Position numbers and translations under genes: made by a program. From Trichoplax sp. H2 (taxonomy: Eukaryota; Placozoa; Uniplacotomia; Trichoplacea): a DNA stretch of 64,000 bases. The DNA lies in assembly GCA_003344405.1 (NCBI GenBank), contig NOWV01000029.1, positions 372,001-436,000 on the forward strand. The letters run 5' to 3'. Positions 53,364 to 64,000 of this stretch are shown here, one piece after another (the stretch's first letter is position 1; every line of letters begins with the position of its first letter). The notes beneath the pieces were generated by a model, which worked only from the letters and a program-made list of their open reading frames with translations, had not been told where the DNA came from and did no database searches.

Positions 53364-56103
53364 ATGTCAACGCAAAATCGAAATCCAAGTCATAACAGCG
53401 ATGCAAAAAAGACTGGTGAAGCAACTAAAACCTCTCTCAAAGATGGTAGTTCTGTAACCAAGAGGTAAGCGATAAAGACGAGTAGGATGTACGATCGGCG
53501 CTTTGAAGGTTCCGTTGTAGTTTAAAAAATTTCTCTATTCACCCGTTTATGCATTACGCGATACTGTAGGATTATGCTTAATTTCGATGTACTGTATATA
53601 TTCTGCCATAGAATTATTTTTTTCTCTGTGTTTAGCGTTTACATCAGTAATTGAAAAAATTTTCCGATGGTCATCTTGATGTGTATCAATCGGTGTACGC
53701 CTAGTTGGGGTTTATAGCTTATATACGAGTACAACTGATCCAACGTATTGTATAGTAGAATTTGAGTAGTATTCTGATGCTTAGACTTTCCAATTACTGC
53801 ATATACACCCTGTATCAAGATATTTGACATGTCTTATTTTAGTAGCCCTGTTTGGTAAATTAGATCAATCTTTCGTTGCTGTAGTATTAACCAATAGTTA
53901 CTTAATTGATCGCTTCTTGATTCTCATTCATACGTGGATCATCTTTAAACTAGGTTGCAACGGGAACTGATGACTTTAATGGTAAGTTTATTACTTATTA
54001 TATTTATTTATACTGCAGATATGAATACTGTACCATTTCTTAATTGTTGAACGGAGAGCTCAAACTAGGCTATAGAGCAATATTTTAAAGATAAAAACTT
54101 TTCTATAGTACGTATCTCTGTATCTAGCAAATATCGTGAAGAATTTTTTCTACGTTACAATTTAGGATTGATTTGTATAAATAGCAACAAACTTTGTGCT
54201 CGGTGTGTTGCTAATAATAATACAATTAGTTAGAAAGTTAGTTCTGTAACGTATATATTCTTGCTTGAAATGTCTGCAATCGCAATTAATGCTCCAGAGT
54301 TGATGCCTTTGCAAATTTCGTATGCCGCTTGATTTGTTGTGTTGATTAATCCTAACCGTAAAACAACTACTGCAAAAATATGACGATGAAGGAATATTAA
54401 GAGATCTTGCGAGTTGTTATTAGTATTTTCAATGCTATTACTCTATTTATCAATTGACCTAATACTTTCCAGATGTCAGGAGATTATGGTATATCTGCTT
54501 TCCCTGACAACAATAATATGTTTCGGTGGATTGGTACTATTATTGGTGCGAAAGGAACTGTAAGTAACACCATTTTAATTTGCTTTCGTATTAAAGCTCT
54601 TTTCCTCGTAACGTTTATACGTATGTGACAAAATCGACAGTCGACTCTATTTCTCTATGCTAGATTATTTTCTCCCGTAATTATGTGCTATAATTAGGCA
54701 ATCTGTTTGTCACATTAGGTTTACGACAGTCTAGAGTATAAATTAACCCTGGAATTTCCAAGCGGTTATCCTTACAAAGCCCCAACAATTCGCTTCGAAA
54801 CACCTTGCTATCATCCTAACGTTGACCAATGGGGTAATATATGCTTGGATATATTAAAGGTAAACTAACTCTATTCCTAAGATTCATAATAGTAACAAAT
54901 TTACTACATTGACGTAGCATATTGTAGATAAAATTATTAAGATCGCCGATGACAAATTGCAGGTGCAAGATGGTTTATTTTATCAATTTATGTCTGTAAT
55001 ATTATAATTCTTGCGATAGAAAAAAAGTATAAAAAATCGTATAAATGTAAAATTTATAAGAAATGAGTAAATTATATGGGTCCCTTTTAAGGCTTTAGAT
55101 GTGGCATTGGACTGCAACGGGCCCTGTACCTATCTCGTACTTATTAGTTTGTAATGTTAAGATGTAACAGTTTGTGGTTATAAATATAATTTATAGTATG
55201 GAGAAATTGTTTTATCAATAATATGCATTGGGACTTAGTTCATAATTAGTGGGTATGTCATCGTCAATTTTACTGTTGTCACATCTGCATAGGGATATGT
55301 ATGCAGAGACATGCATCAGGGTACTTAATCAATTATAGAATACAGTTAGTTGCTATTTATTTTCGTGTAGTCTTTGAGTCAAAGTGATTTTTAAGTTGTA
55401 GAATGTAATTACGGGAGATTTAAAAATTCGTTATTATTATACTATAGGAAGAATGGTCTGCCCTATATGATGTAAGATCAATATTAGTATCGCTCCAGAG
55501 CTTGTTAGGAGGTATGTTGACTATATTTTCGCCTATCGTAGTAGTGATTATCATGACCATTGCAAAGAAAAAAGATTTAATTTTCTCAAAGTTCATTACT
55601 GACGTTAATATTCTTAAATAAAATCGGTAATTTTAGAGCCAAATGTTAAAAGCCCATTGAATACCCAAGCTGCCAGCTTATGGGAAAATCAAGAAGGTAC
55701 TGTTTGATCTAATGATTGATTATATAAAGTTGGTTTTTAAGGTATTATTACCAAAATATCTTCACGTACGAATTACAGCTTGCAAACAGATAGTTTTAAT
55801 AATTACTTCGCTGTAAATCATTTTACATAGTACTGTATTAGTTTAAACTGTACAGTATCTCTTTAAAAATCGGTAAATATCACAAAATATGTTCGATTTC
55901 TGGTTTAAGTTTGGTAATGGAGATTTATTGATGATGTAATAAGCTAAAAAGGCTAAAAATATCAAGAGCCGAAATTTGTCAAGAATTTTCTTAACTATAG
56001 ACCTTTACTTTCTTTCATTGGTATATTTTAATTTGTTGTAGAATACAAGAAGGTGTTATTGGAAAAATACCGCAGTGCTACCTCTCAGTCTAAATCAAAA
56101 TGA
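53364..56103 (+). CDS. UBE2C: Ubiquitin-conjugating enzyme E2 C (UbcH10), APC/C partner
   Basis: Seven exons: 53364-53464, 53954-53981, 54473-54559, 54719-54859, 55448-55511, 55637-55696, 56042-56103. Phases close, giving 180 residues (human 179). UBE2C takes ubiquitin from E1 on its active-site cysteine and, with the anaphase-promoting complex, starts chains on mitotic substrates. Seen in the sequence: N-terminus MSTQNRNP, as in human MASQNRDP, with a low-complexity extension; RLQRELMTLMMSGDYGISAF; the E2 core FPSGYPYKAPT and HPNVDQWGNICLDIL, whose cysteine falls at residue 114, the human position; EEWSALYDVRSIL; and SLLGEPNVKSPLN. The last exon EYKKVLLEKYRS is shorter in sequence motifs than vertebrate tails. 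It converges with the RanBP9-like gene, 743 bp away. Confidence 0.96.
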
Positions 56104-56846
56104 AGCCTTGTGAATCTCATAATTATTATTCAGAATGATTTTAAGATTGTACATAATGGGGTATCTGCAACAAATTTGCTTTGAAAATAATCGTATATGT
56201 TATGTTGGGCTAATTTAATCACTTTTATTATGAATGTATACTTTTATATCTGCCCTTTAGGTAGTCTAGTTACATGTTGGATTGTAAAAGTTTATCTTTG
56301 CTTGAGTAGAAATTGGTATATATGCGTATATCGTATATGCAAATTCGACGGCAATGTAGTTCTGGATGTGTTTTTATGCCATTCGTCATTATCACTACTT
56401 TATCACTAAAATGATTTTTCATTTGTAAATTAAAACTGCTATTTCTGAGTGAAATTTTGGTAAGAATACATATACGTGTATATGACGGTATGTTTAAGGG
56501 TATTTTATAATATCACAATACAACTGTTATACTCTACTCGGATGTAATCATACCTGTATACCTATAGTGTATCTACATCGAGAGAGAAATGGAATAATGC
56601 TGAATTGAAACAATAAATACGTGCATCATATCAAATACAAGCGCAAAGTAGCATAACTCCAAAACAATCTTCATGCAATTTAATTGATTGTTTATTAACA
56701 GTAGGCCGACATCAAGAGCACGCAAACGAGAAAATATATATTGCAACCAATAGATACAAATATTGAAGGGTAATTTTGTACTGTACAGTACATGCAAATG
56801 TCATTGTTAAAAGATAATGTAATCATTTCATCCAAGCATAGTAATT
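56104..56846. other. Shared 3' region of convergent UBE2C and RanBP9-like genes
   Basis: No coding feature. A TTTATT at about 56692 gives AATAAA on the minus strand, a possible poly(A) signal for the RanBP9-like gene about 155 bp past its stop. I see no canonical signal for UBE2C. Confidence 0.4.
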
Positions 56847-59800
56847 TCAACATTCTAATATCTTATCTATACTAGCAAACGCACACGATCCTATACCAGC
56901 TTTGGCCATTTTTTTTAGACACCCTTTCGCATGACTCACAATTACTTCTAATGCAGGTACTTTCGACATGTTTTGTGCCTCTATTAAAAAGAAAGTAAGA
57001 TTATGTGTTAAAAACGTCATATACAGCACTCGTTAATAAATGTCCAGCATTACTAAAGAACGTTTGAGTTACGAAATATATTGCACTACTTGTAAGATTA
57101 TTTCCTACAACAGTTGGAGAACTATTGATCTATAATGCACACCTAAGATAGCACTATTGAGAGCATAATATATTGGCTCCCGTTCTTTATGATTTAATAA
57201 GTGTGCGAACGGACTAGACCAAGGATCTTTATAAGCCAGAAGAGAGAAAGCATCCTAAATATTAAAATTCAGTAAAATGTGACGGTTCAATTTATATATG
57301 TACAGTAAATGGTATTCCCATTATGGAAAAGAAAATTAGTCCATAAATTACCTTAAGTATCGACCCGTCAATTTCATCATCTGTAGGTCCTTCCTTTTTA
57401 AGTTTGTCGTACATTGCATTTAAATTTTTACCAAATGACAATAATTGTTTAAGAAAGTTGGTTGAGCTGCTTTCATCGTCATCATCTAAAAAATTGAAAA
57501 GAAAGTGTTGGTTGCGGCTACTCAACAATGCACTGATCATATACTGTTATATCGTAGAACGTAGAATAGATACTTGCCTTGTTGATTACAGCCAGGCGTA
57601 ATACCATTCATATGATCGTTCGCATCCTTGCCGTTTATTTCACATGTTTTTTCATCGTCTATTTCCATTACGGAATCGTCGTTAATACTCGAATTAAAAC
57701 CATTTTGAGATGAACTGTTTTCACATTTAATATCTGTTTAAGAAAGGAAAGTTAGCTATAAAAATTCATTCTTGTAAAATTGAACAAGCTGGTAGATAAT
57801 TAACCTTGTGAAATGTCATTGTTAGAAGATGAAGCTAGGGTATTATTATTTGTATTAATGCTATTAGCAGAAGTACTATTTGCAGATGAACAGGATACGG
57901 TATCGGAACCATTAATCGCTTCAATAAACTGGCGCACTAAAAGTCGAATATGTAACCATGGTTTATTAGATAAAATGGTCGGATAATTTTTTTCCGTTAA
58001 ACAAATTGCTTCACTAATTTTGCCATCCATAATCAGAGCTTGAATTTCTGATGTATTTAGGAAAAAGAAAGGTTTTATTAATTCATTAATATCAGTAATT
58101 GTTATAAAGTATCGTTAGTAATCACTAATGGAACATTTATCACATTTCGTATCAGTGAAAAGAATATTCTATACAAATGGTCTTTATACTTTGTCTATTT
58201 TCTATAGAGGCAGTTTCCTCTTTATAAGACTGTCCAGTTATAGTGGCAAATGTTTCACAAGTTGCACTGTATCCGTGGTGCACAAGGTAGTCAATAATCA
58301 CTCTAAATGTAATATATATCTTAATTAGACATAATATATATATTATGCTTTTCTATGCTATGATCTTTCAGGTATAGCATTATACTTGTGTAGCATAGCT
58401 TGCACGGAGTTGCCTTCACTAGTTATTGGCGTACTAAGAACACTTTGGGATACTTTCATTCGTGTTTCCTTAAATTATTAAGCATAATAAATAAATAGTG
58501 TTACTTCTAACATAAAATCATTTAACACTTGATATGGTAAAATCAAAAGTCGTGATTAGAAGTACTTGTATCTCATCTTCTATGTTGTAGAGAAAAGGCT
58601 CTTGGCCGAAATTTGTATCTACAATTTCACCATTAGTTTGCATTCCAACAGTTGGATACAGGTCATGCTAGAATATTATGAAATAGGAAGATATTAGAAT
58701 TTACTACAAAATTGAATAATATACAGTACATCATAGCGAATTAAAACTTACGGGTAAATCCGAGAAGACAGTCCCTGTATACAAAATATTAAAAAAATTT
58801 TGTGATTTAGATTTTAACTTATAACACATCGTAAGAAAAATTCATGATTTAAATTTTAACTAGTAACACAAACATGATATAAAAAATTTGCTATTTACGT
58901 ACTATAGTAATTACTTTAGGAAGAGAGGTTAAAAAAGTAAATAAAATCTACAATCTACAATTATGTGCGTCTTGCTTCGATGATATCAATTTAGATCATG
59001 ACAGGTTGACAGTGTTTTTTAGTAATTTGCTGTTAACAAGATTTCTAGGAACGTGTGATTAAAAAGAGATAAACTCTTAATGTAGTACAAAAATTTATCA
59101 TACCTAAATTACGTCCATTCTTAGTGTAGAAGCAGGTATTATGAATAAAATTAATACCACAGCCGATGACATCGCCTGTAGTAAAAGTCGGTCCATAAGG
59201 ATCGCCTTGACTTTGAGAATTGAATGAGTGGCCATCATCACCATGATATCCAAATGTATGCTTTTCCCATCCTATATTAAAAAGTGAGCATTAAATGCGA
59301 TAAAAAATAAAACTTGTACAATTACCTGCAATGACAAGTATAGAGTAGCGATCATTACCTGGTAATCGGTTAAGATTTGAATTATGAACTGATAAACCAA
59401 TACCTATATATCTGCAGAAATCCCAAAAATATCATATTTAACTTCAAGTAGAGAGATACAGTCATACAGTAGACACTTCTAATAATTATAATAAATTAGC
59501 AGTCACATTTGGCCAGTTCATTTAACAGATGCAGTCCTATGATTTAACGTAATTCACTTTGAATTGCAACACTACATAAATGTCTATGTAAGTAAGATTA
59601 CTTTTCAGATTCTTGTAAGCAATTCAAGTTTGCCTATCTTAAAACTTAATTAAGTCTAAAGTAACTAATCCATCAATAAGTTTATTATCGTGGTACGCTT
59701 AGCGCTATATGTGATTAAAATTAATTTCACATATCAATTGATTAATCTCTCATTTAAGCGATACTACAGATAAGCCTATATTGAGAAAGTACTATCGCAT

Positions 59801-62753
59801 ACATTGAGATTTTAAGATTGAAGGATAGGACAGTATAATTATCTTTATTATCTAGTCAATCGAAGGTAGTATTATATTCATTACGAGTAACTGTAGGATA
59901 TACAGTCTTTTAAGGTGTATTTGATCCAAGATTTTACAGTGTATCGTATTAATTTAGTGTTAACTTACCCATCCTTGCCTTTGCTGACTATTTTAACTTC
60001 ATAATAATAAATACCACAAGCTGGAGAAATTGGATAAGTTGCCCTTACCGAAGCAGCATCTTTATGAGGTTTATTAGTGTTATTACCTAGATGTTAAAGT
60101 CAAAATTTTCAAAGTTTTAGAAAAATACATTACCTTTATCTGTAATGAACGATAATTTATCGAAATTTTTTGCTATTATTAATTATCTAATATATAATCG
60201 TATTAAGTATTATAGCTACTTAGAGTATAGGGGATGTATAGTGCTATCGCAATCAGATACTTTGATATTTTAATCATAATCTTTTATGTTATCTATTGTA
60301 CAATTATGACGAAAGGCAATTGTAGCATGGAAAAAGTATTTATCTACAATATTTGTATTTTAAAAATATTGTATTGAAAATTTATCGTTATGCCTATGCA
60401 CCTAGCTACAGTATAATCTCATTATAGAGTAACGTCATAAGGAGATGTACTCATTTCTATTTAGCATTTCTTCGTTAGTATACTGTAATTAATATTTTTT
60501 CAGTATTATTATAGTACTATAGTGCCTGGAGTAATTTATATTATCCCTTGTTAATTAAAGGACTCCTCCGTCCTCCGCAAATAGTTCAACGATTTCATTG
60601 ACAGTTTCGATTACTCCATGATAAATACTATGAGTTTTACATTGTTTCACTTGATGATATCTAGAAGTACAGCAATCAGTATGCGATCAGCAGTAAATGA
60701 AAATTGAGCATTGACGGAAAGAATTCAGCATGCTATCGTGGATGGAATGTACGAATTGTTCTTTCAGTTGTTGGAACTGACTACCGGACAAACGCGTACA
60801 CTACTCCACATCAGTTATATGTAAATGTATAAGATATATACTGTACGCGTATATTATGTGTTATCTCCCAAAGTCGAGTAGACTTGAAAATTTAATTTCA
60901 TCCTCATTTTACGTCGATTTATAGGATCATACAGTAGAAAATGCCATGCTGACGACAGCGCTCAATCAGTACTCTTGCATTTGATTATACTGTATGGAAG
61001 TACTGTTCATTACTGACAGTAAGATGATATTACGCGTACAGTAGTCAGCAAGCTAAGTCAACTATACAGTACAAGAACTAAAAGTTTACACAAGTAATTG
61101 TTACGTAGGAATATTTTCTACTACATATGCGGACGTATACTGTACATATCGATCCCTAGAATAAAGTCCTTCTAAGCGTATACGCGCATATAGAATTTAT
61201 TAGAACGCACTTCCACCGTATGAACTACAGTGTTGCAGAAAAGCTGATCAAGACCGATTCTAAACTTGCTAGTACCATGTACTGTATACATTTCCTTTTT
61301 CTAAAGTAAAGAATTCAATCTTGACGTCTTCTATTTTGATACAAGTATTTCTACCGTCGAGAAGACACTATGTACCGTAAACTATTGTCGAAAAGCTATC
61401 GAGTACTGCATCTTGACTTGCAGTTCGTGTTTGCATTCTATCTTCAAGTTTGGTAAAATGCTTTTCTATTGCGAAGAGTTACAGAAAGCTACTCAGTATT
61501 GACTCTTGACATGCTGTAGGGTAATTAAAATAATTCTATCGTGAAGAAGTAGTCTTGATACCATCCTAAAAGTTTGTAGATCAGCATTTTAAGCGTGAAT
61601 TATTATTGCTAGTCATTGAAAAGCTTGATACTGCTGCGGTGAACGTATCTTACAGAAGTAATAGGACATTATCAGAAGACCCTTTCGTTCCTGCTGTACA
61701 GTGTACAGTATGGAACTGCTTATCCGTACTGTAGCATACAAAGTCATAAAGAATAATAAAATACTCGACGTCTGAAGCAGCACTCAAGTAGTTTGCAATT
61801 GTGCTCATGCAGGGAACATATTTATTACAGTATTGTACTGTACAGTACTGTTGTAACAGTAGCACTAGCGCATCAATCAATCAATCGAATGTAAGAACGA
61901 ATTTTGATACGGATTAAAAGGATTCGTCAGTCAAATTTGCAAAATAAGTAATAAAAAATATTTTGAATGTAGTCTCCGTTTTACTTTATGCATTTTTCTC
62001 TACAAGCCGTTTATAGTATAAAGTAAGTAGTATTTATTAAATTGTACAGTGATATTTATAACGATGTCCAATTGACTTGATTCGATATTTTAGTAGCCTA
62101 GATCGATCTTTTTTATTACAGTATACGGTAGGTGTAGAAGCCTGTATTTTAAGGACATTTACGTCGGATCGAGGAGTCAGTGTCAATGGTTGTGTATCAT
62201 GACTGCATGTTCAGTGATACTTTTTTTATTTTATGTGTCACCTATTGGAAACATGGATGGCGTATCTTACAGTTGAATGGATTTGATCTCGATGATCAAA
62301 ATCGTAATATCCATTTGCAGGGTAGTCTTCTATGTTTACCCGATGGAATTAAAATGTCGCAGCACCGATCTCTATACGAATGCATCACAGACAACCGATC
62401 CAGTACTGTATCATGTATACGTATGTCGGTGTCGAGCAGAGGCGTCGATTACCAGTACAACACTTAGAATACCTTATAGCATTGGTGTACGGTACACGAA
62501 ATGTTTTGCATACAAATATAAGATATAGTACACTGTAACTTGGTACAGATAACAAGCTATTTTGCTAACCTCTATATTGAACACGAAGATTGTCTTGCGA
62601 CAAAATAATGAACTGGCATCTTTCACGCGGACTCCATGCTCGTGGTAAAGGAGATAAAGATTCATCAACATTAGGATATAGCTGTGAAATTCGGTCGGGT
62701 GGAATAGCCTTTGCTATTTTCGAGCGCTGCCAACCTACTTTCGTCAAAGACAT
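56847..62753 (-). CDS. RANBP9: RanBP9/RanBP10-like scaffold of the CTLH (GID) ubiquitin ligase
   Basis: Thirteen exons: 62753-62570, 60086-59969, 59411-59359, 59271-59104, 58774-58752 (23 nt), 58667-58566, 58468-58386, 58302-58190, 58047-57805, 57733-57578, 57485-57352, 57254-57143, 56980-56847. Phases close, giving 540 residues. RanBP9/10 join the CTLH E3 complex, the counterpart of yeast Gid1. Order: N-terminal [22 protein letters not shown] domain (about 55-215) with [31 protein letters not shown] and [13 protein letters not shown]; Lis[15 protein letters not shown] (about 249-262); [18 protein letters not shown]; a Ser/Asn-rich linker shorter than in vertebrates; and a CRA domain with [12 protein letters not shown] and [16 protein letters not shown]. 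No proline-rich N-terminal extension is present. One intron (57577-57486) uses a GC donor. Invertebrates usually have one gene for the RanBP9/10 pair, so the symbol is approximate. Confidence 0.95.
60087..62569 (-). other. Large first intron of the RanBP9-like gene
   Basis: A 2.5-kb intron, by far the largest of the gene. It holds many TACTGTA/TACAGTA heptamers with dense patches near 60995-61080 and 61695-61865. Short open frames on both strands (61650-61880, 62180-62528) are not supported by any family. The donor is GTTAGC and the acceptor CTAG|GT. Confidence 0.8.
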
Positions 62754-62950
62754 CTCGCCTTAACAAAAAGTCCGTACGAAATGAAGAACGTCACCACTGT
62801 TATTGTATTTTCAATATTTTGATATCAAGCAGTAGGATTTTGGACGTCACTTGCAGGTACAGTCAGTATCCGTTCATTGACTCCTTTTCAATGAAATGCT
62901 TGTAGACTACAATACACTGAGCTGGACGGTATGAATTGAATCAACCTACA

Positions 62951-63120
62951 CGGTACAGTACTGTACTGTATGTACAGTACAGTAGTGTTACAGTAATGAA
63001 TACAGATTGAACGAGTTCACTAAAAAGTATCGTACAGTACTGTACTGTACTGTACGGTAGTGAACAGCGGACAGTGACGTACTGTACTGTACAGTTCCGG
63101 CTGTTCCGTACGGTACAGGT
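62951..63120. repeat. TACTGTA/GTAC palindrome cluster upstream of the RanBP9-like gene
   Basis: Overlapping runs such as GTACAGTACTGTACTGTA occur three times (about 62953-62983, 63031-63058, 63079-63093), with near-perfect self-complementarity. The cluster begins about 200 bp upstream of the RanBP9-like start at 62753. Confidence 0.85.
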
Positions 63121-64000
63121 CATCGTGTCAACCTATTGGGTTGAAAGTGATTATGGTCAATCGCAACGTCAATCGCAACGTCAATCGCCTAAGTAGCGAT
63201 CAATGAGTCGACGATATCCAAGTACACTACAACTAGTCATACAGTACTGTAACTACGGCATTGTCAGTTTACTGATGACGACATACTGTACTCTGGAACT
63301 CTACGGTATTCAAACCAATGGAGAACCCGATTTAATTATAACACCATATTGACAATATTGAATTGGCAGCGATGGTACTGAGTTCAGTAAGGCAAAATTT
63401 TCTTTCTTTTACAAGAGAAAATCATCAATAAAAACGCTATGAAGAACACATTCATTGTACAATCACTACAATGGTCGTGTCAACCGAATACGAAGTGATC
63501 GTACGTAATCGAACAGCACGAGCGAATCGATACTTCAGGCGTCAACTATTACTGTGCATTGACTGTAGGGATGTTATTTTTACAGTTGCTAAATTTGTAT
63601 TCTGTTAGTAAATGGATCTGATATAGGCTTGGACAAAATATTGTACATAGACGAGCGGATCTGATATAGGCTTGGACAAAATATTGTACATAGACGAGTA
63701 ATTACAGCAATTCAGACCGGTTATAAATTAATTAATCACAGTATCTTGACCACGGATTATTGCAGCTTTTATGGCTACCTTTCATACAGCCATAGACTAC
63801 AAGAAAAAGATCCAGGTCTTGTAGTCCATACAGTACACTGATGAAACACTGCTGTAGATTGCAAAATGTGATCCTTAGTACAGTATCATGCAGAGTCTAC
63901 CAATCCGTCTATTCTACTGTACATACTGTGCAATAAGTTGATGAAAGTATACTGTATACAGTACGTGCGGAGGTATACGAGTGCTGATTATTGCATTGGA
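63121..64000. other. Window end, no gene recognised
   Basis: It holds 12-bp repeats TCAATCGCAACG (2.7 copies) at 63157-63188, an exact 43-bp tandem duplication at 63614-63699 and scattered TACAGTA heptamers. No exon is recognised. Confidence 0.45.
63614..63699. repeat. 43-bp direct duplication, 2 copies
   Basis: The unit starts GGATCTGATATAGGCTTGGA at 63614 and again at 63657. The two copies are identical over at least 42 bp, which implies a recent duplication. Confidence 0.9.

Noticed and set aside
52948-53395. Open frames rich in Tyr, Thr, Val and Cys over the GTAC cluster
   Set aside because: They are the TACTGTA/TACAGTA repeat read as codons; similar frames appear at every such cluster (for example 62941-63123).
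1-64000. Search for tRNA, rRNA or virus/transposon genes
   Set aside because: By eye I found no cloverleaf with conserved A and B boxes, no rRNA core, and no transposase, integrase or polymerase motif. A tRNA or snRNA could still be missed without a covariance-model search.

Overview
The window is nuclear DNA from an animal. It is A+T-rich. Its genes are cut into many small exons by mostly short GT-AG introns, and the spliced proteins match animal families closely: RNA polymerase II subunit RPB3, UBE2C, RanBP9/10, the Slo1/BK potassium channel, a CEP72/LRRC36-type centrosomal protein, a TPPP/p25-alpha protein and two DHRS1-type dehydrogenases. Introns, intergenic DNA and gene set suggest an early-branching animal. 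A placozoan is my best guess and a sponge the main alternative. This is inference; no rRNA or mitochondrial marker is present to settle it.

Layout. 1-3590 has no gene but two tandem-repeat arrays. 3591-13088 holds two paralogous minus-strand DHRS1-like genes in tandem; the downstream copy has lost its catalytic tyrosine. 13089-19570 is repeat-rich, with two 20-N assembly gaps, each flanked by a length-variant duplication. 19571-24076 (+) is a CEP72/LRRC36-like gene whose 5' exon I could not find; one of its introns looks U12-type. 27556-31438 (-) is a TPPP-like gene with a very acidic tail. 33946-37498 (-) is the full RPB3 gene (10 exons). 40556-50640 (+) is a full 26-exon Slo1 gene encoding about 1205 residues, with several voltage-sensor, Mg2+-site and pore-charge substitutions. 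51941-52985 is a tandem array with a third gap. 53364-56103 (+) is UBE2C (7 exons). 56847-62753 (-) is RanBP9/10 (13 exons), convergent with UBE2C.

The genes are not an operon or one pathway. Two products are linked to centrosomes or microtubules (CEP72-like, TPPP-like) and two to ubiquitin transfer (UBE2C with the APC/C; RanBP9 with the CTLH/GID E3). I treat these pairings as coincidence unless gene order proves conserved. I found no new multi-gene system. The most interesting observations are the altered Slo1 voltage sensor with intact Ca2+ sites, the probably inactive dehydrogenase paralogue, the U12-type intron, clusters of TACAGTA/GTAC palindromes just upstream of two genes, and the scaffold gaps that look like assembly duplications.

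All gene models were made by eye: exon edges were chosen so that reading phase closes across GT-AG (once GC-AG) junctions and the protein matches what I remember of the family. No alignment or search was run.
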